Assembly: GCA_016183225.1 (NCBI GenBank)
Contig: JACPEZ010000012.1
Coordinates: forward strand, 1 to 36,105
DNA: 36,105 nucleotides
Reading direction: 5' to 3'
DNA from: Candidatus Daviesbacteria bacterium
GTDB lineage: Bacteria > Patescibacteriota > Microgenomatia > Daviesbacterales > UBA10151
Each line of letters begins with the position of its first letter. The stretch's first letter is position 1. Positions 16,222-22,758 of the stretch are shown in pieces. A model generated the notes under the pieces. It did no database searches. It was not told the DNA's origin and saw nothing but the letters and a program-made list of their open reading frames with translations. A program made the translations under genes and the position numbers.

Positions 16222-17595
16222 CTACCCTAATGATGTACCTACCAATGAATCATAGTTTCCATTTCCGTTTGTATCAATATATTCCCTTGGTATTCGAGAA
16301 TTGAATCCAATAACCCTATCTACAAAACCTCTTTCGTATCTTTCGTGATTTATAGCACTAAGTAATTCCCGTGATAGATCTCCATCCAGTTCTACAAACC
16401 GATCCCAATCTGGTACGCTCATCATTCCGTTTTCACTCATTCTTACTCCTCCTTCTCTTTCCTGATGGTTAGTCCTCCAAACTCCTGCCCATGCATAATG
16501 TTCTAGTATAGCTTTTTTGTCAGGATCAGTTTCTTGGAGGTATTTATCAATACCATTTCTCCATACTGCTAAAGATCTTGCATAAATTAACTGTTTCATA
16601 GAAAAACTAATTACACTTCTTGGCAACTTTGCAATCTCTGTTACTGCAAATAACTCTGCCAATAATTCTTTTATTGCCATATATCTGCCGCCTAAAAGTT
16701 TTATAGTCTCTCCATCAAAAGGCATTTCAGCATGACCAGTTTCATGAGCTGTAAATGCTTTTTTCTTTGCTCTAAGCATTGTTTCTTCCCAGTCTGATAC
16801 TTGCACAACTTGAGGTATGTACAGTCTTACTGCAGGAATATCCACCTCTTTTGTAGATTCATCCATATTATTTGAAAATAGATAACTATCCGCCCCTACT
16901 TGCTTTCTGATATCGTCTTCTGAAGGAATTGTATTACCATTCCAAGATTTATCAACAGTCATTCCGCCTGCTGCCAACATATCACCATAAATTACTCGGA
17001 ATCCAGGAATATTACTTCTGGTAATCTGGTGCGCTAAATCATTGAAATATCTATTTTCTTCAGGTCTTACTCTCTGTAACCATCCTTGCATTACCAGCTT
17101 TAAACCTCTTGGATCTAGATATCTATCCAATAAGCCTACAAACAGGTGATAACGAGGATTTAAACGTGTATTCAATCCTAATATCATTGCTTCGGTAAAT
17201 TTACCTTCCCTTAACGCTAAAGCTCTTGGTCTTAAACTGGCCTCAATTAAATCTTTTTCAGGATCATTGATATCATTAGCCACCCCAACCGCATCTTCCA
17301 TCCTACGGGCTATATCTCTTAAATATCTTCTATACGGCTCTATTTCTCTATATCCATAAACTCTATCTTCACCATTACTTCTAATAATCGTATGCGGAGA
17401 ATCTCCGTTTTCGGGCAAATCATCACCAAGAGTTAAACTTCCGTAAAAACCTTCTGCCCTTTGCGCACGAAAAAAAGCAGTTGCTGACTCTAATGGTCTT
17501 ATTAACGCATCAACCAAAACTTTGTCTTGATCTGGTACAAGACGAAGGGCGCCTTCAAATTTTCTTGCACAATTATTCACTCTTTCTGTTGCCAT
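16222..17595 (-). CDS. M49 (dipeptidyl-peptidase III)-like metallohydrolase with HETGH site
   Basis: A 457-aa soluble protein, no signal peptide. HETGH at residues 284-288 is an HExxH zinc site, and MAIKELLAELFAV supplies Glu310 (or Glu314) as a third ligand about 26 residues later, as in gluzincins and the M49 EExxAE motif. The region RYHLFVGLLDRYLDPRGLKLV (about 148-168) parallels the VGP-E-Y segment of M49-like proteins and lines up with residues 142-162 of the next protein, so the two are distant paralogues. Canonical DPP III has the longer HELLGH; here it is plain HExxH. Peptidase activity is inference. The gene has its own extended -10 promoter 37 bases upstream and a weak ribosome site (GTGGAAG). 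Confidence 0.6.
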   Translation of the reverse strand: MATERVNNCARKFEGALRLVPDQDKVLVDALIRPLESATAFFRAQRAEGFYGSLTLGDDLPENGDSPHTIIRSNGEDRVYGYREIEPYRRYLRDIARRMEDAVGVANDINDPEKDLIEASLRPRALALREGKFTEAMILGLNTRLNPRYHLFVGLLDRYLDPRGLKLVMQGWLQRVRPEENRYFNDLAHQITRSNIPGFRVIYGDMLAAGGMTVDKSWNGNTIPSEDDIRKQVGADSYLFSNNMDESTKEVDIPAVRLYIPQVVQVSDWEETMLRAKKKAFTAHETGHAEMPFDGETIKLLGGRYMAIKELLAELFAVTEIAKLPRSVISFSMKQLIYARSLAVWRNGIDKYLQETDPDKKAILEHYAWAGVWRTNHQEREGGVRMSENGMMSVPDWDRFVELDGDLSRELLSAINHERYERGFVDRVIGFNSRIPREYIDTNGNGNYDSLVGTSLG

Positions 17596-17631
17596 ATTAC
17601 ATCTTCCACTGATTAAGCGGAATTAGGGCTA

Positions 17632-17640
17632 ATTGTAGCA
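17632..17640 (-). promoter_or_regulatory. Extended -10 promoter of the M49-like gene
   Basis: TGCTACAAT on the minus strand lies 36 bases before the ATG at 17595. The gap contains a GTGGAAG ribosome-site candidate, so this message, unlike many here, would have a leader. Confidence 0.5.
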
Positions 17641-17704
17641 TAAATGGGGAATAAATGAAAGTTTCCGAATTGTGTAAACACATATGCGACACATTCGTCT
17701 ATAC

Positions 17705-19066
17705 TTAAGGTATAAAGGAGGCAGTCAAAAAGTCTAATTTTTTACCTAATCTTTGATAGATCGAAAGATCAGCGTTTCTTTTGATAAACTGCTGTACCTG
17801 CGAGTAAGAACCGCGTTGGAGAAGAGCAACCAGTTGATAGGCTAATGTTTCAATCTCAAAAAATATTTTGGAAAAATTCGGCCAAGAAACTCCTCCTGCT
17901 TCATGTAGTGCACCATGAGAGAAATATGAATTCAGTAAAATAGAACCTCCCACAATATGATTCTCATTGACTTTATTATTATGTTGATAGATTAACCAAT
18001 CAGTAAACATCCAGACAATATGCATAATAATCATTGCCTCAAGTTTATCTTGAGAGATTAATCCTTTGACCACCAGGTGTTTGCTGTGTTCTAAACCAGA
18101 GGCAAAACTATTCGCCTCATCAATAGGACCATAAAGCTCCTTAAGTCTTTCTCTGCTTCCTGAGAATTTATGAAGCATTCTGCCTAATTCATAAATCAAA
18201 GCATTGAAACTTACGGCTTCATATAACAGTTCTCTTGAATATTTTTGGGCGAAACGTTTCTCGAAAAGTGATTTAAAAATGTAATAGTATAATTTTTTAA
18301 ACCTAAGATCCATTTGTGACTGGTAGATCAAAACCTTGGCTCCGTGTTGCTGCATTACATCTAAATCTGAAGGGAAATGTTCTCTTGAAAAGATGGTATC
18401 TGCCATATAACCCGAGCTAGCAAGACAATTCTCTACAAGTATAGCAACGCCCTTTTTAGGAATGTTCGTTGAATGATATTTTTCAGTACTTAGTTTTGCA
18501 GATGCATAAAGAGTATCTTTTATTTTTTCAGCAAATGCTGTTTTTTCTTTATGTATAATCCCAACATGGGCCTGAAATATTCGTTTTATAAAAAGTATCT
18601 TGTCTAGATATCTTTCAAAAGGCCCTACACTAAAATCTATATTGGAATTTTTAACATTTAACCAAGCAATATCCGCCTCTCTATAACTACCGTCTATTAA
18701 AGATTTTGCCCTGGCTTTTAGGTAGAACCTTAAAGATTTGTTCTTACAAATCCTAGCTGCTTTTTCTATTTTTTTAGAAATTGGTATAAGATACTCTGCG
18801 TATTTCTGATGATAAGGAACAGCTTCCAATTGAACGTTTTTCTTCTCCACAAAGCTAAATGGTGAAAGTATTTCCGGGTCTTTTTTGGCAGCTTCCTCCA
18901 AAACCTTTTTAGAGATCCCTTTGGGATAAAAACCATCTTTAAGTTGGAGCTCATAAACTCTGGCCACTTCTTTTACCACTCCCCCTAGGATGGCTAAAAC
19001 CTTTTTATCATCTTCTGATAATCCGGCGTAAACTTTTTTATCTGGCTTAAACTTCCTGTAAATCAT
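17705..19066 (-). CDS. M49 (dipeptidyl-peptidase III)-like protein with degenerate zinc site
   Basis: A 453-aa soluble protein that follows the bacterial M49-like family along its length: FYPKGISKKVLEEA (about 46-59), LSPFSFVEKKN, AVPYHQKYAEYLIP, then DIAWLNVKNSNIDFSVGPFE (about 132-151). Where the family has FHELxHGLG, this protein has Tyr292-Glu293-Leu-Gly-Arg296, so both zinc-binding His residues are gone. The following DEANSF (316-321) keeps only the central Glu. It is predicted to be catalytically inactive at the zinc site. Its ATG overlaps the greA stop (ATGA), so it is translated with greA. Family membership is judged from memory of the motifs. Confidence 0.6.
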   Translation of the reverse strand: MIYRKFKPDKKVYAGLSEDDKKVLAILGGVVKEVARVYELQLKDGFYPKGISKKVLEEAAKKDPEILSPFSFVEKKNVQLEAVPYHQKYAEYLIPISKKIEKAARICKNKSLRFYLKARAKSLIDGSYREADIAWLNVKNSNIDFSVGPFERYLDKILFIKRIFQAHVGIIHKEKTAFAEKIKDTLYASAKLSTEKYHSTNIPKKGVAILVENCLASSGYMADTIFSREHFPSDLDVMQQHGAKVLIYQSQMDLRFKKLYYYIFKSLFEKRFAQKYSRELLYEAVSFNALIYELGRMLHKFSGSRERLKELYGPIDEANSFASGLEHSKHLVVKGLISQDKLEAMIIMHIVWMFTDWLIYQHNNKVNENHIVGGSILLNSYFSHGALHEAGGVSWPNFSKIFFEIETLAYQLVALLQRGSYSQVQQFIKRNADLSIYQRLGKKLDFLTASFIP

Positions 19067-19548
19067 TTTATCTCCAGTACTTTACACTTATAGCGAACGA
19101 TTGGCGTTGCTACATCCACCTCTTCCCCTTTTTTAGCGCCCAGCAGGGCCATGCCCAAAGGAGACTCGTTGGAAATCCTTTTTTTGGAAGGATCTGCCTC
19201 CACCCTGCCCACAATTTTAAACTCATCAATGCCGTCATCCATTTCTATTTTAACAGTTGACCCAATCACCACAAAATCCGTTGTTTGTTTCTCCGAAATG
19301 ACTCTGGCGTTTTTTAACACTTCTTCCAGCTCGGAAATCCTGTTTTCCATCAGGGATTGCTCTTCCACAGCCGCATCGTATTCTGAATTTTCCGTGATAT
19401 CCCCGTATTCTCTGGCCTGATGAATTCTCTCGGCAATTTGGACTCTTTTGGTTTTTTTAAGATAGTCAAGCTCGACCCTGGCATCTGACAGGCCTTTGGA
19501 GGTCAGATAAGTGTTTTTAGCTTTTTCAACCCTTGGTATTTTTGACAT
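19063..19548 (-). CDS. greA: Transcription elongation factor GreA
   Basis: A 161-aa factor that enters the RNA polymerase secondary channel and stimulates cleavage of backtracked RNA. The N-terminal coiled coil carries GDITENSEYDAAVEEQ, the acidic tip motif (canonical GDLSENAEYD). The C-terminal FKBP-like domain ends with SPLGMALLGAKKGEEVDV. ATG 19548 is chosen over an in-frame TTG two codons upstream because the promoter TTGACA-17-TAAAAT ends 6 bases before it. The downstream M49-like gene overlaps by 4 bases. Confidence 0.95.
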   Translation of the reverse strand: MSKIPRVEKAKNTYLTSKGLSDARVELDYLKKTKRVQIAERIHQAREYGDITENSEYDAAVEEQSLMENRISELEEVLKNARVISEKQTTDFVVIGSTVKIEMDDGIDEFKIVGRVEADPSKKRISNESPLGMALLGAKKGEEVDVATPIVRYKCKVLEIK

Positions 19549-19554
19549 CGGCAA

Positions 19555-19583
19555 ATTTTAATTTAAATTCCCGCAAATGTCAA
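19555..19583 (-). promoter_or_regulatory. greA promoter
   Basis: On the minus strand a consensus TTGACA (complement of 19578-19583), a 17-base spacer and TAAAAT (complement of 19555-19560), 6 bases before the ATG. It begins 6 bases past the 3' end of the tRNA gene. Confidence 0.75.
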
Positions 19584-19589
19584 TTAATG

Positions 19590-19663
19590 TAGCGCGTAGG
19601 GGATTTGAACCCCTGATTTGGTCGTTGAGAACGACCCGTCCTGGGCCACTAGACGAACGCGCC
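19590..19663 (-). tRNA. tRNA-Glu (CTC)
   Basis: The minus strand folds as a 74-base tRNA. The acceptor is GGCGCGT with ACGCGCT, with a G-U at the first pair. The D arm region GTCTAGTGGCCCAGGAC is typical of tRNA-Glu. The anticodon stem is GGTCG/CGACC around the loop TTCTCAA, giving anticodon CTC (reads GAG). The T arm is AGGGG-TTCAAAT-CCCCT. CCA is not encoded. It is transcribed on its own, divergent from the sensor kinase gene. Confidence 0.93.
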
Positions 19664-19674
19664 AATTTATCCGC

Positions 19675-19703
19675 AGTATAGCAATTATTGACCTAAATAT
19701 AAA
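19675..19703 (-). promoter_or_regulatory. tRNA-Glu promoter
   Basis: An extended -10, TGCTATACT (complement of 19675-19683), lies 11 bases before the tRNA. A weak TTTATA (complement of 19698-19703) sits 17 bases further upstream. It overlaps the divergent kinase promoter. Confidence 0.6.
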
Positions 19704-19717
19704 GCTTCTGTTACTCT
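19688..19717 (+). promoter_or_regulatory. Sensor kinase operon promoter
   Basis: TTGACC (19688-19693), an 18-base spacer and an extended -10, TGTTACTCT (-10 at 19712-19717), end 6 bases before ATG 19724. The position points to 19724 rather than 19833 as the original start of the kinase gene. Confidence 0.5.
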
Positions 19718-19723
19718 TAAAAC

Positions 19724-19894
19724 ATGTCAACTGCTCTTTTGATATTGACAGCCATCACGAGTATTGTTGCGGTTGCGGCAGCAATAATTTGGATTTTAAA
19801 CTTAAGGAGGAAGCTGGCTGAAAGCGCCAGAAATGCAGCGCAACCGGGAGCTGACAGGCTACAGCGAAACGGAAATTCAAGGCAGACCAATTGA
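19724..19894 (+). pseudogene. N-terminal membrane segment of the sensor kinase, out of frame with the rest
   Basis: ATG 19724 opens a 56-codon frame that starts with a clear membrane helix (ALLILTAITSIVAVAAAIIWIL) and a basic stop-transfer LRRKLAES, the usual beginning of a membrane sensor kinase. It then runs out of frame and stops at TGA 19892. The kinase body lies one base ahead in another frame, which is closed upstream by TAA at 19803. Removing one C near 19841-19845 would join NAAQ to RELTGYSETEIQG, a good PAS-domain end. The first part of the PAS domain also seems missing. Sequencing error, decay and real frameshifting are all possible. Confidence 0.5.
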
Positions 19895-20852
19895 TCAGAT
19901 GATTAAACTTTTTAGTGAACAGGAAGAAATTCTACCCAAAACTTATTGCCGGGGCAGTTTCAATAAACCCGTCAAAGTGGTGGGGAAAGAAGGCAAGCAA
20001 ACAAAAGTTAACCTGATGACCACCCAGGCAGAGGGAACAGTCCAAACCAATTTAAGCTGTATTTTAATTTTGCATGATTTATCCAAAGAAGAAGAACTGG
20101 AGCAAATGAAACTGGATTTTGTTTCCATGGCTTCACATGAACTAAAAACCCCTTTAACCAATATCATCGGCTATTTGTCGGTATTTATTGAGGAAAACCG
20201 CCCCAAGCTGACCAAAGAACAGGCAGAACTGCTGGATAGAAGCCTGGTTTCGGCCAGACAACTCCAGGCCCTGGTGGAAAATCTTTTAAGCGTTAACAAA
20301 ATAGAAAGAGAGCAGATGGCTGTCAGTGTGGAACAGGTTGATTTAAACGCTGTTTTGGACAAAGCAGTTGAGGATTTGCAAAATCAGGCTAAACTCAAAA
20401 ATATCATTTTAAACTATACCAAAGATGCGACCCTGCCAAAAGTTATGGCCGATCCTCTGCGCCTGGCCGAGGTGATCAATAACCTGGTGGCCAATGCCAT
20501 CAGTTATACCGGGGCAGGAGGGCGGGTCAGCGTTTACTCAAATAGCGCTCCCAACGAGATCGTCACCACTGTTGAGGATACCGGGGTCGGCATCCCGGCC
20601 GAGGCTATCCCGCACCTGTTTAATAAATTCTTTCGCGTATCCAACACTTTGCAAAAAGGCAGCAAAGGAACCGGTTTGGGGCTTTACATCAGTAAATCCA
20701 TCATTCAAAAATTAAACGGCAGAATCTGGGTAGAATCCGAGCCGGGCAAAGGATCTAAATTCCATTTTAGTTTGCCAATAGTCCAAGAAGCAACTCTTAA
20801 CAGCAACAGATTCGTTTCCGAAGCCATTCAAACAGGGGCTTTGAATTATTGA
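19833..20852 (+). CDS. Sensor histidine kinase (partial PAS, HisKA, HATPase)
   Basis: A 339-aa frame counted from ATG 19833, though no ribosome site lies at the right distance and the true start is probably 19724 through a frameshift. Residues 5-85 are the end of a PAS-like sensor domain (ELTGYSETEIQGRP). HisKA has MASHELKTPLTNIIGY with the phospho-acceptor His102. The ATPase domain shows the N box (VINNLVANAISYTG), G1 (VEDTGVGIPAE) and G2 (GTGLGLYISKSII). It should autophosphorylate and pass phosphate to the receiver encoded 17 bases downstream. The signal is unknown. Confidence 0.85.
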   Translation: MQRNRELTGYSETEIQGRPIDQMIKLFSEQEEILPKTYCRGSFNKPVKVVGKEGKQTKVNLMTTQAEGTVQTNLSCILILHDLSKEEELEQMKLDFVSMASHELKTPLTNIIGYLSVFIEENRPKLTKEQAELLDRSLVSARQLQALVENLLSVNKIEREQMAVSVEQVDLNAVLDKAVEDLQNQAKLKNIILNYTKDATLPKVMADPLRLAEVINNLVANAISYTGAGGRVSVYSNSAPNEIVTTVEDTGVGIPAEAIPHLFNKFFRVSNTLQKGSKGTGLGLYISKSIIQKLNGRIWVESEPGKGSKFHFSLPIVQEATLNSNRFVSEAIQTGALNY

Positions 20853-20869
20853 CTTATCTAATATACAAT

Positions 20870-21292
20870 ATGTTAATGGATCCAACAGCAAAAAAAATTT
20901 TACTGGTTGAGGATGAGGATTTTATCAGAGAGCTTTATGTCAGACAACTGACCAAAGCAGGATTCCAGGTTAAAGCCGCTGTGGACGGGCCAAGCGGACT
21001 GGAAATGTTAAAAGCAGAAACTTTTGACCTGTTGCTTTTGGATATCATGCTGCCGGGTATGAATGGTTTGCAGCTTCTGCGGGAGTTTAAAACCCAAAAT
21101 CCTCAATCTCCCATGATCACCATACTTTTAACCAATTTGGGTCAGGAAGCGGTCATTAAAGAAGGATTTGAGCTGGGGGCCCAGGCTTATTTAATTAAGG
21201 CATCCTACACTCCGGATCAGGTGGTTCAAGAAGTAAAAAACGCCCTAATGGGCGGCCAACCCCTCCCTCCCCCAAATCCAACTCAATCATGA
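20870..21292 (+). CDS. Stand-alone response regulator receiver
   Basis: A 140-aa single receiver domain with no output domain. VEDED holds the acidic metal-binding pair, LLLLDIMLPGMNG holds the phospho-acceptor Asp58, Thr88 lies in ILLTNLG and Lys110 in YLIKAS, so the site is complete. It ends with a short Pro tail. The start is ATG 20870 or 20876; an earlier TTG at 20849 inside the kinase stop is unlikely. With no DNA-binding domain it probably acts by protein contact. Its stop overlaps the next ATG as ATGA. Confidence 0.88.
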   Translation: MLMDPTAKKILLVEDEDFIRELYVRQLTKAGFQVKAAVDGPSGLEMLKAETFDLLLLDIMLPGMNGLQLLREFKTQNPQSPMITILLTNLGQEAVIKEGFELGAQAYLIKASYTPDQVVQEVKNALMGGQPLPPPNPTQS

Positions 21293-21813
21293 TTCGGCGA
21301 ATTGGTGAAGAAGTCATTTTCAAAACGAAACTTTTTACCATCAAAGATATAGACATTGCATTTAACCAAAAAAGGGTTACTTATCAGATTTTGGAAAAAA
21401 GAGATACAGCATTAATTGTACCAATAAATGAAAAAGGTGAATTAATCCTAGTTAGAGAATATTTCTATGCAATTGATGAATACCAGCTAGGTCTACCAAA
21501 AGGGAAAATTGAGGAAGGACATGATGATTTAACAACTGCCAATAAGGAGTTACAAGAAGAAACAGGACTTAAGGCCGGAAAACTAGATAAACTTGGAGTA
21601 TTAACTATGTCTCCTGGATATTTAACTCAAAGAACTCATGTATTTTTGGCCCAAGTTTTAACAACCAGCAAATTGGAAGGTGACGAGGAATATGAATTGG
21701 AAATTATTAAATATCCCTTTGGTAAATTTGAGAAACTGATAGATGCAGGTAAACTTACTGAAGCTAGAATGATAGCGGCTTTATATCTTGCAAAAAGATT
21801 CCTGGAGAAATAA
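21289..21813 (+). CDS. NUDIX hydrolase, ADP-sugar/ADP-compound pyrophosphatase type
   Basis: A 174-aa protein. The Nudix box is at about residues 72-94 (GKIEEGHDDLTTANKELQEETGL), with Lys replacing the usual Arg before the catalytic Glu. The preceding YQLGLPKGKIE and following LTMSPGYLTQR are typical of ADP-ribose pyrophosphatase and NudE-like enzymes that cleave ADP-ribose, NADH or ADP-sugars; the exact substrate is not certain. It is coupled to the receiver gene by a 4-base overlap. It looks more AT-rich than the kinase and receiver, by eye only. A 24-bp palindrome starts about 10 bases after its stop. Confidence 0.85.
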   Translation: MIRRIGEEVIFKTKLFTIKDIDIAFNQKRVTYQILEKRDTALIVPINEKGELILVREYFYAIDEYQLGLPKGKIEEGHDDLTTANKELQEETGLKAGKLDKLGVLTMSPGYLTQRTHVFLAQVLTTSKLEGDEEYELEIIKYPFGKFEKLIDAGKLTEARMIAALYLAKRFLEK

Positions 21814-21819
21814 TCTATG

Positions 21820-21849
21820 AATATACACCTATACATATAAGTGTATATT
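21820..21849. promoter_or_regulatory. Palindrome, downstream copy of the trpR-like operator
   Basis: Bases 21823-21846 match the palindrome at 22411-22434 in 23 of 24 positions. The arms extend to 13 bases here (AATATACACCTAT / ATAAGTGTATATT, one mismatch), with ACAT at the centre. It lies between two convergent stops. It may be a second repressor site or a bidirectional hairpin terminator, although no clear T-run follows. Confidence 0.65.
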
Positions 21850-21859
21850 ATTCTCACTA

Positions 21860-22405
21860 TTAACCCTTTCTCTTTTTAAGTTTTCTAAAATCCTCATTAA
21901 TTTCTTCTTTTAATTCTCGATCTATGGCATTTTTTTCTTTCATACTGACTAAGAATTTTTTTAGATTTTTATCTTCTTTTTTCTTTGAAGCGGAAGAAAG
22001 ATAATAAGCCAATATGTCAGGCAGGCCGTAGCCCACTCCCGGAGTTTTCCTAGGAATAGAAACTTGCTTTCTTTCCGGCAGCCGGCGGATAACTTTTTTC
22101 AGTCCATCTCCTGCATTATCTAGCCAGATCCTCACCTTAGTTACCGTAGCAAAACTGCAATGAAGTTCCGAAACTATATCTTCGTGCTTATATCCGGTTA
22201 AAAGAAACTTGGCAATACGCAACCTCTTGGCCAAGATTTTTACTTCATCTTCTGTTAATAAATCCTGAATGAATAAAGCCGCGTCCAAAGGCTTGTTAGC
22301 CAAAGCAAAAGCATTGATTAAATCAAAAACTAAATCCTGCTGCTGGGTGTAAGAAAATTTATCCAACCGTTTCTCTTTATAATTGAAATAATTAAACTTC
22401 CCCAT
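21860..22405 (-). CDS. TrpR-like (YerC/YecD type) transcriptional regulator with basic extension
   Basis: A 181-aa protein. Residues 20-100 match the Trp-repressor superfamily: LFIQDLLTEDEVKILAKRLRIAKFLL, then the helix-turn-helix YKHEDIVSELHCSFATVTKVRIWL (about 72-95). The remaining 80 residues are a Lys-rich helical extension not found in TrpR itself. No trp genes are near. The start is ATG 22405; a 24-bp palindrome starts 6 bases upstream and overlaps the -10 box, so the protein probably represses its own gene. A near-identical palindrome lies past its stop. Effector unknown. Confidence 0.8.
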   Translation of the reverse strand: MGKFNYFNYKEKRLDKFSYTQQQDLVFDLINAFALANKPLDAALFIQDLLTEDEVKILAKRLRIAKFLLTGYKHEDIVSELHCSFATVTKVRIWLDNAGDGLKKVIRRLPERKQVSIPRKTPGVGYGLPDILAYYLSSASKKKEDKNLKKFLVSMKEKNAIDRELKEEINEDFRKLKKRKG

Positions 22406-22410
22406 TATTT

Positions 22411-22434
22411 ATACACTTATACATATAAGTGTAT
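22411..22434. promoter_or_regulatory. Palindromic operator at the trpR-like promoter
   Basis: Arms ATACACTTAT and ATAAGTGTAT are perfect 10-base reverse complements around ACAT. The site covers the predicted -10 and the leader up to 5 bases before the ATG, as expected for autorepression. Confidence 0.7.
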
Positions 22435-22456
22435 GATGCAATAAACAATTTATCAA
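22428..22456 (-). promoter_or_regulatory. trpR-like gene promoter
   Basis: On the minus strand TTGATA (complement of 22451-22456), a 17-base spacer and TACACT (complement of 22428-22433). The -10 lies inside the palindrome. Confidence 0.5.
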
Positions 22457-22561
22457 TTATCAATGTGAAAATAAAACCTAGAAGTTATTTCTTATTCTCG
22501 GGAGGTTCTGGTAAAGTATCCAAAGCTTCCAAACCATTAATAAATGCCCTCATGCTAATTA

Positions 22562-22714
22562 TCATCTGGCCGGTGCACCCCGTAACCAATCAAGCAGAGA
22601 CCCCCTCACTTCTTCAACCTGTTCTGGAGAAGGTTCTGGTTGTCTCATTGTCCATGCCCATAGTTCTTCTGCGTTAAGCTTAGTAGGATCAAAACCTTGG
22701 TTATGTTCTACCAT
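22562..22714 (-). CDS. 50-aa hypothetical protein
   Basis: An ATG at 22714 with a strong AAGGAG site 6 bases upstream opens a 50-codon frame ending in TGA. The protein begins MVEHNQGFDPTKLNAEELWAW and ends LLDWLRGAPAR. It is soluble, acidic and Trp-rich, with no family I recognise. It lies 33 bases after the pyrophosphatase stop on the same strand, past a hairpin, so it may be a read-through gene of that transcript. The ribosome site is the main evidence that it is real. Confidence 0.55.
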   Translation of the reverse strand: MVEHNQGFDPTKLNAEELWAWTMRQPEPSPEQVEEVRGSLLDWLRGAPAR

Positions 22715-22726
22715 TTAATCTCCTTA

Positions 22727-22758
22727 TTTTGAAAAAAACAAACTTGTTTATTTCAAAA
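22727..22758 (-). terminator. Hairpin at the end of the pyrophosphatase gene
   Basis: On the minus strand TTTTGAAATAAACAA and TTGTTTTTTTCAAAA pair over 15 positions with one mismatch and a 2-base loop, overlapping the hppA stop codon. The stem is AT-rich and the T-run lies inside the 3' arm, so it may be a weak or partial terminator, or an RNA-stabilising hairpin. Confidence 0.45.

Noticed and set aside
17699-17715. TATAC-TTAAG-GTATA inverted repeat as a terminator
   Set aside because: The arms are only 5 bp of mostly A/T and no T-run follows.
18198-18230. Reading YELGR in the second M49-like protein as a working zinc site
   Set aside because: Both His positions are replaced (Tyr and Arg). 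A later HEAGG lacks the second His and is in the wrong region.
22485-22553. 22-codon frame on the minus strand after the 50-aa gene
   Set aside because: No ribosome site, very short and no coupling to the gene before it.
22429-22677. 82-codon plus-strand frame next to the palindrome
   Set aside because: It has no ribosome site and lies antisense to the 50-aa gene, which has a strong one.
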